This document shows, in pieces, positions 1 to 6,222 of a DNA stretch of 9,211 nt (positions are counted from its first letter, which is position 1; each line of letters opens with the position of its first letter). The stretch is from an uncultured Clostridium sp. (GTDB lineage: Bacteria; Bacillota_A; Clostridia; TANB77; CAG-508): positions 1 through 9,211 of the forward strand of contig CANCZH010000066.1 in the NCBI GenBank assembly GCA_947382445.1, written 5' to 3'. The notes beneath the pieces are model-generated. The model searched no databases. It saw nothing but the letters and a program-made list of their open reading frames with translations, and had not been told where the DNA came from. A program made the position numbers and the translations under genes.

Positions 1-46
1 AGATAGACTTGGGTGACTGGAGTTCAGACGTGTGCTCTTCCGATCT
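1..46. other. Illumina sequencing adapter left on the contig end (artefact)
   Basis: Bases 13-46 match the 34-base Illumina multiplexing/Read 2 adapter, beginning GTGACTGGAGTTCAGACGTG and ending TTCCGATCT. Bases 1-4 (AGAT) match the last bases of the P7 primer arm that precedes the index. The eight bases between them, AGACTTGG at 5-12, therefore sit where an 8-base i7 index belongs (CCAAGTCT as the index would be read). The segment is far richer in G+C than the DNA that follows and interrupts an open reading frame. The organism's own sequence begins at 47. Confidence 0.97.
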
Positions 47-71
47 TTATTTCTAATAGTTTATTACTCAT
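47..71 (-). CDS. Start of an unidentified protein, cut off by the adapter
   Basis: An ATG at 71-69 opens a frame reading MSNKLLEI before the adapter begins at 46. It is preceded by a strong ribosome binding site (AAGGAAGG, 81-88) with a 9-base spacer. The gene lies downstream of the DtxR-family regulator, about 63 bases from its stop codon, and could share its transcript. The first residues resemble the start of many ABC-transporter ATPases (LLEI followed by a Walker A region), and metal regulators often sit beside metal ABC transporters. Eight residues are too few to assign a function, so that link is only a guess. Confidence 0.55.
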
Positions 72-80
72 AATTTAAAT

Positions 81-88
81 CCTTCCTT
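81..88 (-). promoter_or_regulatory. Ribosome binding site of the truncated left-edge gene
   Basis: On the minus strand the sequence is AAGGAAGG followed by nine A/T bases and ATG. This is the main support for treating the 25 bases up to the adapter as a real gene start. Confidence 0.6.
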
Positions 89-103
89 TTTTATTTTTAG
101 TCT

Positions 104-134
104 GTGTCATTTATCTCCGTCCCCAAATTGACAC
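104..134. repeat. GTGTCA/TGACAC hairpin with a GGGGACGG-type loop (REP-like)
   Basis: GTGTCA at 104-109 is inverted as TGACAC at 129-134. With the adjoining TTT/AAA tracts and one bulged base the stem reaches about 9 bp. The minus-strand loop contains GGGGACGGAG, unusually G-rich for this AT-rich DNA. The element begins directly after the stop codon of the DtxR-family gene and ends 15 bases before the next gene's ribosome binding site. Its look (TGTCA ends, GGGGACGG loop) resembles short palindromes I recall being spread in many genomes by REP-associated tyrosine (IS200-like) transposases. No transposase is in the window. There is no clear T-tract, so it is a poor intrinsic terminator. Confidence 0.6.
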
Positions 135-584
135 TTACTGTTTTGCAGTTACTCTTCTTTGGCAACTTCTACATCTTTCTTTATTTATATCATAGTCACA
201 GTCTAGATTAGTTAAGTCTAGCGTTTTGTGAACATATTTTGCAAGTTTATTTATAGTATCATCAGTTATTGCTAATTTTATTTTTTCTGCTTCTTTTTCT
301 GCTTCTTCTGTTTCTAAATTAAGTACATCTTTTAAGAATAAATAAACTATATCATATGCTTCTAATATTTTCTTAGCTAAGTTTTCTCCTTCTTTTGTTA
401 GTTCTATTGTTCCATATGTTTCATAGTTTACTAATCCATTATCTTTTAAATTATATAATGCTTTATTTACACTTGGTTTAGAGCAATTCATCTTATTTGC
501 TACATCTGTAACACGTATATTTCCATTTTGTTTTTTTAGTATATACATTGTTTTTATATATTCTTCTAATGCTTTTGATACCAT
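135..584 (-). CDS. DtxR/MntR-family transcriptional regulator with altered metal site
   Basis: A 149-aa protein of the iron/manganese-dependent repressor family. Residues about 1-70 form the winged helix-turn-helix (VTDVANKMNCSKPSVNKALYNLKDNG region, then a wing and ELTKEG). Residues about 70-125 correspond to the dimerisation and metal-binding helices. The start at 584 was chosen because AAAGGAGA lies five bases upstream; a longer frame to 617 would cross the promoter. Aligned by eye to Bacillus MntR, most metal ligands are missing: positions of E11, H77, E102 and H103 hold K, Y, K and L, D8 is a Glu, and only the E99 equivalent remains. The usual EHxxS signature is absent. The C-terminal tail instead carries C129, C138 and C141 with a basic end. 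It may sense something other than Mn2+/Fe2+, or act without metal. The promoter with paired GTTAAC sites suggests autoregulation. Family assignment is secure; the signal sensed is unknown. Confidence 0.85.
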   Translation of the reverse strand: MVSKALEEYIKTMYILKKQNGNIRVTDVANKMNCSKPSVNKALYNLKDNGLVNYETYGTIELTKEGENLAKKILEAYDIVYLFLKDVLNLETEEAEKEAEKIKLAITDDTINKLAKYVHKTLDLTNLDCDYDINKERCRSCQRRVTAKQ

Positions 585-609
585 ACTTTCTCCTTTAAAG
601 TTAATCATG

Positions 610-615
610 GTTAAC
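610..615. promoter_or_regulatory. GTTAAC operator-like palindrome, start-site proximal
   Basis: The GTTAAC palindrome directly abuts the -10 box and lies just upstream of the expected transcription start. Read on the minus strand its surroundings are AATGTTAACCAT, nearly the same as the second copy 36 bases away (AGTGTTAACCTT). A further partial copy (TTAA) follows at 601-604. DtxR-family operators commonly contain a GTTA/TAAC-type core, so this is a plausible autoregulatory site. Binding is inferred. Confidence 0.5.
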
Positions 616-644
616 ATTATATTATTTTAGTATTTGTTTGTCAA
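616..644 (-). promoter_or_regulatory. Consensus sigma-A promoter of the DtxR-family gene
   Basis: The minus strand has TTGACA (644-639), a 17-base spacer (638-622) and TATAAT (621-616), a perfect match to the vegetative consensus. The predicted start site is near 609, giving a leader of about 25 bases before the ATG at 584. A promoter this strong is normally held in check by a repressor, and both ends of it touch a GTTAAC palindrome. Confidence 0.9.
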
Positions 645-645
645 G

Positions 646-651
646 GTTAAC
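646..651. promoter_or_regulatory. GTTAAC operator-like palindrome upstream of the -35 box
   Basis: This second GTTAAC copy lies one base upstream of TTGACA. Centre-to-centre distance from the first copy is 36 bases, about three and a half helical turns, so two bound dimers would bracket the promoter. The shared 12-base context on the minus strand is A[AG]TGTTAACC[AT]T. Confidence 0.5.
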
Positions 652-696
652 ACTTTTATTTTGCCTATTTTTGAATAAAAAATTCAAGTTAATTTG

Positions 697-743
697 ATAA
701 AAAAATAAGAAACTCATCTCTTGCATAAGATGAGCTTCTTATT
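697..743 (-). terminator. Rho-independent terminator after the MBL hydrolase gene
   Basis: Arms at 704-719 and 728-743 form a 16-position stem (AATAAGAA and CTCATCT pairing with AGATGAG and TTCTTATT) with one mismatch and an 8-base loop. On the minus strand the stem is followed by a run of seven Ts at 697-703. It lies 13 bases past the stop codon at 756 and closes the HD-MBL transcript ahead of the regulator's own promoter. Confidence 0.9.
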
Positions 744-755
744 TTATTGATATTT

Positions 756-1631
756 TTATATTTTTGTTTTCCATATCATTCTATTTTCTTTAAATTCATA
801 TTCTATTTTTTCTTCATCATACAAATATGATAAATATGATTTTATTGTACTTCCAACAAGTACATATTGATTAGCGTTCATATTTAATCTATATTCGTCA
901 AAAATTAATTTTAATATATCTTCAAATGTTACTTCATTTTGGCAATAATTTAGTATATTTTCTAATATCTCGTTTACCTTATTTTTATTTAATTCAATTA
1001 ATTGATTTATGTCTGTTGTTGCTTCACAATGTGATGGAATAAATAGCTTTCCATTTAAGTTTTTTAGTTTATCTAATGTATGTAAAAATTCTTTAACATC
1101 ATAAATAAAAAATAAATGATATTTTGTTATTGTTTCTTCACTAAATAGAGAATCTGCTAAAAAATATACATCGTCCGATGTTTTTATTCCTATCATATCA
1201 AAGAAATGTCCTTTTAGTTCAAAGTATTCTAGTCCTTTTGGTAAATTTGTTTCAATTTCTTTTACTATTGATTCTTTTGCCAATAAAAATTTGTTTCTTA
1301 AATCTTTAAATGGATATCCACCATATAAGAATGATGATTCTAACATTGGAAATTCTGTAAATGCCTTTTCAATTTTATATGTATATATATCGCAACCTGT
1401 TCTTTCTTGTATTACTTTATTTCCGCCAATATGGTCTGCGTTTGAATGTGTGTTGATAATACCTTTTACATTAAAGCCTTGTTCATTTACTATCTTTAAT
1501 ATCTTTTTTCCAGCTTCTTTATCATTCCCAGAATCTATTATATATATGTTTTTATCATCTATTTTATATATTCCTATGTTAGTTGGATTTTTAATATAAT
1601 ATGTTTTTTCGCCAACTTGTATAAGTTCCAT
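756..1631 (-). CDS. MBL-fold metallo-hydrolase with HSNADH motif
   Basis: A 291-aa soluble protein of the metallo-beta-lactamase superfamily. Visible motifs are THSNADHIGGN at 61-71 (H62, D66, H67; the second His of HxHxDH is N64), GH at 141-142, the bridging Asp in FLADSLF (D160) and the last His in IPSHCE (H201). Residues about 230-291 form an extra C-terminal domain that looks like a small winged-helix or helical cap. The family hydrolyses thioesters, phosphodiesters, lactones or similar bonds at a one- or two-metal site; the substrate here cannot be read from the sequence. The start has a good AAGGAG site. It lies 16 bases downstream of the HD-domain phosphohydrolase gene, so the two are probably co-transcribed, and it is followed by a strong terminator. 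The N64 variant occurs in other Bacillota proteins as far as I recall. Confidence 0.88.
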   Translation of the reverse strand: MELIQVGEKTYYIKNPTNIGIYKIDDKNIYIIDSGNDKEAGKKILKIVNEQGFNVKGIINTHSNADHIGGNKVIQERTGCDIYTYKIEKAFTEFPMLESSFLYGGYPFKDLRNKFLLAKESIVKEIETNLPKGLEYFELKGHFFDMIGIKTSDDVYFLADSLFSEETITKYHLFFIYDVKEFLHTLDKLKNLNGKLFIPSHCEATTDINQLIELNKNKVNEILENILNYCQNEVTFEDILKLIFDEYRLNMNANQYVLVGSTIKSYLSYLYDEEKIEYEFKENRMIWKTKI

Positions 1632-1647
1632 ATTTTCTCCTTTTAAA

Positions 1648-2217
1648 TTAGAAGTTTTCTATCATATATTTATTAATATTTTCTTCATCTACTCTCATTG
1701 CTAATATTGTTTTTTCTAATAACTCATCTAAAGTCCAGCCTAAATTTTCAGCACCTTGTATTATAATTTCTCTTGAACAACCAGCAGCAAATTTTTTATC
1801 TTTAAATTTCTTTTTTAAACTAGAAAGTTCCATGTCTTGAACACTTTTTGATGGTCTCATTTTCGTAGCTGCCCAAATTAATCCTGTTAATTCATCTGTT
1901 GCAAATAATATTTTTTCCATTATATGTTCTGGTTTTACATCAGAGCATATTCCATATCCATGACTACATATTGAGTGAATTATATCTTCACTTACACCAT
2001 TTTCTTCTAATAATTCTATACACTTTTTACAGTGTTCTTCTGGATACATTTCAAAATCTACATCATGTAGTAATCCTATAATTCCCCAATATTCTTCATC
2101 TTCGTTTTGTTCTCTTGCAAAATATTTCATTACTCCCTCTACTGTTAGAGCATGCCTTACATGAAATTCCTCTTTGTTATATTTTCTTAATATTTCTAAT
2201 GCTTTCTCTCTATTCAT
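1648..2217 (-). CDS. HD-domain phosphohydrolase
   Basis: A 189-aa soluble protein of the HD superfamily, metal-dependent phosphohydrolases acting on nucleotides or phosphodiesters. The metal ligands can be picked out: H22 in RHALTVEGVM, the HD pair H51-D52 in GLLHDVD, further His residues at 81 and 86 (HSICSHGYG), and D108 in ATDELTGL. Residues 130-189 are helical and probably cap the site. Substrate unknown. Length and motif order match the compact HDIG-type hydrolases of Firmicutes. The ATG has an AAAGGAGAGG site seven bases away or less. It is the first gene of a two-gene unit with the MBL hydrolase (gap 16 bases). I see no convincing promoter between it and the upstream terminator at 2258-2296, so read-through or a weak promoter may feed it. 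Confidence 0.87.
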   Translation of the reverse strand: MNREKALEILRKYNKEEFHVRHALTVEGVMKYFAREQNEDEEYWGIIGLLHDVDFEMYPEEHCKKCIELLEENGVSEDIIHSICSHGYGICSDVKPEHIMEKILFATDELTGLIWAATKMRPSKSVQDMELSSLKKKFKDKKFAAGCSREIIIQGAENLGWTLDELLEKTILAMRVDEENINKYMIENF

Positions 2218-2257
2218 TTTTACCTCTCCTTTTATATATGATTTTTTATTTTATCAT

Positions 2258-2296
2258 AAAAATAAAGAAAAGAATAGACTTTATTATGTCTATTCT
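2258..2296 (-). terminator. Rho-independent terminator after the MATE-kinase gene
   Basis: Arms AGAATAGAC (2271-2279) and GTCTATTCT (2288-2296) form a perfect 9-bp stem with an 8-base AT loop. On the minus strand a T-rich tract (TTTCTTTATTTTT, 2270-2258) follows. It starts 11 bases after the stop codon at 2308. Confidence 0.85.
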
Positions 2297-2307
2297 CAAA
2301 TTAATCC

Positions 2308-4305
2308 TTAAACTTTTACTTTTGATTTTAACATGTCGCAAATAATTTCGGCTGATTTTTCTACTCCAAATACATCACTATTTATACAGATGTCATAGTT
2401 TGTATAATCTTTCCAGTCTTTTCCTGTATAGTATTTATAATGATTTGCTCTTAGTTTGTCAATTCTCTTGATTTCTTTTTTAGCCTTTTCTGCCCCTAGT
2501 TTATAAATTTCAGTGGCTCTTTTTATTCTATCTTGTTCATCACTGTATATAAATACTTTCAATACATTTTCATAATCTTTTAAAATGAAGTTTGCGCATC
2601 TTCCAACTATTACACACGATTCTTTTCCTGCTACTTCTTTTACTAATTCAGATTCTTTAACAAATAATTCATCTGTATTAGATAATCCATTATATATTAC
2701 ATTATCTAAACTTGCTGCTGCAGTTCTTTTTTGTTCATTTTCTTCAATATATTCTGGAGATAGTCCTGTTTCTTCTGATAATTTTTCTATAAATTCTTTA
2801 TCATAAAATTTTATTCCTAGTTTATCTGCTACTAGTCTTGCAACATATCTTCCGCCTGAACCATATTCCCTTGATACAGTTATTACTGTATGCTCTGATA
2901 ATATATTGTCTGTACTTGTATCATCTACTAAAGCTTCACTTTTAATGTTTTTCTTTCCTAATTTCTTAACTTCTAAGATTATTAATGTTCCTGAAATAAG
3001 GAATGCTATTCCATCTGCAAATGGTCCAGCATATAAAAATCCAGTAACTCCAAATATGTTACAAAATATGATCATCGCTGGTATTAAAAGCAATATTTGT
3101 CTTGATAATGAAAGAATTGCGCTTTTAGCACTTTTTCCAATTGCTTGGAAAAATATCCCTGATGGTATTTGTACACCATTGCATATACATAGTAATAAAT
3201 ATATTCTGAATGATAAGCATGCAAATTCCATATATTCTTCTCCACCATTACCAAATATTAATATTAGTTTATCTGGTATTGTTTGGAATAATATAAATGC
3301 AATTGTACTTATTATTATACTTGTTCCTAACACTATTTTTAGTGTTTTCTTAACTCTATCATATTTTTCTGCCCCATAGTTATAGCCTAGTATTGGTTGT
3401 GCTCCTGATGCTAATCCTATTATCATGCTTGTTAAAATTTGGCTTATTTTCATTACTATACCAACTACTGTTATTGGTATTTCTGAACCATATTTTGATT
3501 GTGCACCATATTTTGCAAGTAAGTTGTTCTCAACTGCCATTAGAATAACAAAGCTCATTTGTGTTATAAAGCTACTTATTCCTAGCATTGCTATTTTTCT
3601 TGATGCACTAAATTTAAATTTGAAATTTTCTTTGTTTAATTTTATTGATTTGAAATTTCTTATGTATAAAATGTTCATTGCAAAAGTTAATATTTGACTA
3701 ATTACTGTTGCAATTGCTGCTCCCTCAACTCCCATTTTGAAAACAAATATAAATATTGGGTCTAATATTACATTTAAAATTGCCCCTGTAACCATTGAAG
3801 TCATTGCAAATTTTGGGCTTCCATCTGCTCTAATAATTGAGTTTAGGGTAATTCCAATCATCATAAATGGTAAGCCTATTGCAATTATCCTACCATATCC
3901 TATTGCAAATTCTCTTAAAGCATCTGTACATCCAAATAAGTTTAATAATTGTGGTAAAAATGTAAGTGCTATAATACAAAATATTAATGATATTGCTATT
4001 ATTGTTATTATTCCACTTGCAACACCTTTTTGTGCTTCTTCTTTTTTCTTTTCACCTAATTTTAAACTTAAAAATGCTGATGTACCATCACCAAACATTA
4101 ACGCAAATGCCAAACATAATATAGTTAGTGGAAATACTATATTTGTAGCTCCATTTCCTAAGTATCCAACTCCCCATCCAATAAATACTTGGTCTACCAT
4201 ATTGTATAGTGAGTTTACTAATAGTGATATAATGCTTGGAATTGAAAATTTTCTAATTAGTTTTCCTATTTTCTCTTTTCCTAGTATATTTTCTTCTGCT
4301 TCCAT
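2308..4305 (-). CDS. MATE-family efflux transporter fused to a cytidylate kinase-like domain
   Basis: A 665-aa membrane protein with two parts in one unbroken frame. Residues 1 to about 447 are a complete MATE transporter (normal length about 450, twelve membrane segments). Signatures include NMVDQVFIG (35-43), a RADGSPKFAM loop (159-168) and GAQPILGYNYGA (301-312). MATE pumps export cations, drugs or metabolites using a Na+ or H+ gradient. A polar linker (about 448-471) leads to residues 472-665, a cytidylate kinase-like domain (Cytidylate_kin2 type): TVITVSREYGSGGRYVA (473-489, a P-loop relative without the usual Lys), VIVGRCANFIL (565-575), FIYSDEQDRIKRA (585-597) and a C-terminal HYKYYTGKDW...YDICINSD block (622-644). 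The domain would face the cytoplasm. Its substrate is unknown and true CMP kinase activity is not implied. The start has a strong AGGAGG site 15 bases after metK's stop, so it is co-transcribed with metK. Confidence 0.92.
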   Translation of the reverse strand: MEAEENILGKEKIGKLIRKFSIPSIISLLVNSLYNMVDQVFIGWGVGYLGNGATNIVFPLTILCLAFALMFGDGTSAFLSLKLGEKKKEEAQKGVASGIITIIAISLIFCIIALTFLPQLLNLFGCTDALREFAIGYGRIIAIGLPFMMIGITLNSIIRADGSPKFAMTSMVTGAILNVILDPIFIFVFKMGVEGAAIATVISQILTFAMNILYIRNFKSIKLNKENFKFKFSASRKIAMLGISSFITQMSFVILMAVENNLLAKYGAQSKYGSEIPITVVGIVMKISQILTSMIIGLASGAQPILGYNYGAEKYDRVKKTLKIVLGTSIIISTIAFILFQTIPDKLILIFGNGGEEYMEFACLSFRIYLLLCICNGVQIPSGIFFQAIGKSAKSAILSLSRQILLLIPAMIIFCNIFGVTGFLYAGPFADGIAFLISGTLIILEVKKLGKKNIKSEALVDDTSTDNILSEHTVITVSREYGSGGRYVARLVADKLGIKFYDKEFIEKLSEETGLSPEYIEENEQKRTAAASLDNVIYNGLSNTDELFVKESELVKEVAGKESCVIVGRCANFILKDYENVLKVFIYSDEQDRIKRATEIYKLGAEKAKKEIKRIDKLRANHYKYYTGKDWKDYTNYDICINSDVFGVEKSAEIICDMLKSKVKV

Positions 4306-4320
4306 TATTTCCTCCTGTTT

Positions 4321-5430
4321 CTAAATTTCTATTATTTTTTCCCATGCTAAGTCATATTTTCCAAAATGTCCGTAGTTTGTTGTTTTTTTGTATATTGGTT
4401 TTTTTAATTCTAAATATTTAATTATTCCATCTGGTGTTAAATCAAACTTTTCTTTAATTGTTTCTACTATTTCTTCGTCTGATTTTTTTCCAGTTCCAAA
4501 AGTATTTACATATATTGAAAGTGGTTCTTTCATTCCTATTGCATATGCAACTTGTATTTCACATTTTTCTGCTAATTTATTTGCAACTATATTTTTGGCA
4601 ATATGTCTTAGCATGTATGTAGCTGACCTATCTACCTTACTAGCATCTTTTCCAGAGAAGCATCCTCCTCCATGTCTACTATATCCACCATATGTATCTA
4701 CTATTATTTTTCTACCAGTTAGACCAGTATCTCCTAATGGTCCTCCTATAACGAATCTTCCTGTTGGGTTTACATATATTTTTGTGTTTTCGTCCATCAT
4801 ATTTTCTGGCACTACTTTTTTTATTACTTCTTCGATAACAGCTTGTCTTACTTGCTTTGTTGTAGCATCTTCTGTATGTTGTGTTGAAACTAAGATACTG
4901 TCAATTCTTTTTGGTTTGTCATCTTCATATTCAACAGTTACTTGTGTTTTTCCGTCTGGTCTCAAAAATGGTACTATGTTTTGTTTTCTTACTTCTGTTA
5001 ATCTTTTTGAAAGTTTATGTGCCATGTTTATTGCATATGGCATATAATTTTCTGTGTCTGAACATGCATATCCAAACATTATACCTTGATCTCCTGCACC
5101 TCCAGCATCTACTCCCATTGCTATATCAGGACTTTGCTTTGTTATATCTATGTCTATTTTGCATGTTCTATAATCCATATCTACGTTTTCGTTATTGTAT
5201 CCTATTTCTTTTATAGTATTTCTTACTACTTCTTCAATGTTTACTTCTGCTTTTGATGATACTTGTCCTGCTATTTTTATGCTATTGTTTGCAGCAAATG
5301 TTTCAACTGCAACTCTAGAATTTTCGTCACCTTTTAAGTATTCATCTAAAATGCTGTCAGATATATAATCACATATCTTATCTGGATGCCCTTCTGTTAC
5401 ACTTTCTGATGTAAAATAGTATTTGTTCAT
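4321..5430 (-). CDS. metK: S-adenosylmethionine synthetase (methionine adenosyltransferase)
   Basis: A 369-aa cytosolic enzyme making S-adenosylmethionine from methionine and ATP. Landmarks are [14 protein letters not shown] (12-25, H15 and D17), the GGAGDQG loop (110-116), K161 in [24 protein letters not shown] (234-249, R240, K241), the P-loop-like GGGCFSGKD (254-262, K261) and KVDRSA (265-270). The start at 5430 has AAAGGAGA six bases upstream and begins directly with the conserved N-terminus; a longer frame (GTG at 5490) overlaps the -10 box. It is slightly shorter than the E. coli enzyme (about 384), mainly before GAGDQG and at the C-terminus. By alignment with E. coli the substrate-binding Glu of the GEITT segment is Gln here (Q56, codon CAA at 5265-5263). 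All other catalytic residues checked are present. First gene of a unit with the MATE-kinase fusion. Confidence 0.97.
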   Translation of the reverse strand: MNKYYFTSESVTEGHPDKICDYISDSILDEYLKGDENSRVAVETFAANNSIKIAGQVSSKAEVNIEEVVRNTIKEIGYNNENVDMDYRTCKIDIDITKQSPDIAMGVDAGGAGDQGIMFGYACSDTENYMPYAINMAHKLSKRLTEVRKQNIVPFLRPDGKTQVTVEYEDDKPKRIDSILVSTQHTEDATTKQVRQAVIEEVIKKVVPENMMDENTKIYVNPTGRFVIGGPLGDTGLTGRKIIVDTYGGYSRHGGGCFSGKDASKVDRSATYMLRHIAKNIVANKLAEKCEIQVAYAIGMKEPLSIYVNTFGTGKKSDEEIVETIKEKFDLTPDGIIKYLELKKPIYKKTTNYGHFGKYDLAWEKIIEI

Positions 5431-5478
5431 TTGTTTCTCCTTTCGTTTTCCATTTATTCTCGTTATTGCAATGTTTCT

Positions 5479-5484
5479 ATTATA
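5479..5484 (-). promoter_or_regulatory. -10 box upstream of metK
   Basis: TATAAT on the minus strand lies between the upstream terminator and metK. A start site near 5472 would give a leader of about 41 bases. The region 17-18 bases upstream is the T-tract of the terminator, so the -35 element is poor (TTTATT-like). The space is too short for a SAM riboswitch. Confidence 0.6.
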
Positions 5485-5495
5485 CAACACTTATC

Positions 5496-5528
5496 AAAAA
5501 AATAAAAGCTCTTTTACGAACTTTTATT
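5496..5528 (-). terminator. Terminator overlapping the stop codon of the membrane protein gene
   Basis: Arms at 5518-5528 and 5501-5511 pair over 11 bp (AATAAAAGTTC with GAGCTTTTATT on the minus strand, one G-U wobble), with a 6-base loop. A run of seven Ts (5502-5496) follows. The stop codon TAA at 5516-5514 lies in the loop and the last codons form the left arm, so a terminating ribosome would cover the hairpin. Confidence 0.85.
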
Positions 5529-6191
5529 TCTTTTTTCACTTTCTATAATTATTTTCATTACCATTCTTGTTCCTAATAATATTATAATTATTCCCACTGT
5601 CATTCCTGTTATTGCATCTATTTGAGTTATTTTAACTGATTTCTCATAAAATTCATCTAATAGAACAACTTGCGTTAATACTATTGATGTAAGTGCTTTT
5701 GCTATATTGCATTGGCACACTGCTGATATTATTGGATGATGCTTTCTTCTATATCGTACGATACCTATAATCGCTGTTACCATACTTGAAAAGCTTATTA
5801 GAGCTACTAAGTATACAAGATATCCTCCTATATTATTATGACTTGATCCACTTTTAAACATTAATATATTCATAACTAGATATGCTATTCCTAGCAAAAT
5901 AAGTAGCCAACCATTATATAAGTAATTTATATATTCTATTTTTTTCTTTTCTTCTATACTTTTTTCTTTTTTTATTCTTTTATAATCTCTAATTGAGCGA
6001 TATCTTGAAATGCATAATATTCCATAAAATCCTGCATTCATCATAAACCATATTGATGAATATATTGTTCCAAATACAAATTTTATTATTGTTACTATTA
6101 CTGTTCTTATTGTATTTACTTGTAACACGTACATTTTTCTGTCTTTTCTATCTAGCTCAAAGAATTTATGTACTAATGTCTTCTTTTCCAT
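5514..6191 (-). CDS. Uncharacterised multi-pass membrane protein
   Basis: A 225-aa protein I cannot assign to a named family. After a charged N-terminus (1-27) there is a long hydrophobic stretch with aromatic residues at about 28-62 (FVFGTIYSSIWFMMNAGFYG), then a strongly basic and acidic linker (63-89, SIRDYKRIKKEKSIEEKKK), and further hydrophobic segments at about 91-112, 122-146, 155-178 and 192-214. This suggests five or six membrane passes with a cytoplasmic charged loop. No catalytic motif, Cys cluster or transport signature is evident. It resembles Bacillota hypothetical proteins with a GxIYSSIWF segment. The ATG has AGGAG six bases upstream and follows the flavoprotein gene by 31 bases, so the pair probably forms one transcript that ends in the hairpin overlapping its stop codon. 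Confidence 0.75.
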   Translation of the reverse strand: MEKKTLVHKFFELDRKDRKMYVLQVNTIRTVIVTIIKFVFGTIYSSIWFMMNAGFYGILCISRYRSIRDYKRIKKEKSIEEKKKIEYINYLYNGWLLILLGIAYLVMNILMFKSGSSHNNIGGYLVYLVALISFSSMVTAIIGIVRYRRKHHPIISAVCQCNIAKALTSIVLTQVVLLDEFYEKSVKITQIDAITGMTVGIIIILLGTRMVMKIIIESEKRNKSS

Positions 6192-6222
6192 CTGTTTCTC
6201 CTATTTTATGTTTTATTAGTTA

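Noticed and set aside
585..617. Upstream extension of the DtxR-family gene to an ATG at 617
   Set aside because: It would place the start inside the -10 region and the GTTAAC site; the ATG at 584 has AAAGGAGA at the right distance and aligns with family N-termini.
3737..4324. Long plus-strand open frame opposite the MATE gene (and similar ones at 4388-5047 and 2906-3379)
   Set aside because: These are antisense shadows of well-identified minus-strand genes, with low-complexity hydrophobic translations and no ribosome binding sites.
5431..5490. Longer metK frame starting with GTG at 5490
   Set aside because: It overlaps the -10 box and has no ribosome binding site; [10 protein letters not shown] at 5430 matches the conserved start.
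5431..5513. SAM riboswitch upstream of metK
   Set aside because: The space is too small and the expected S-box helices are not seen.
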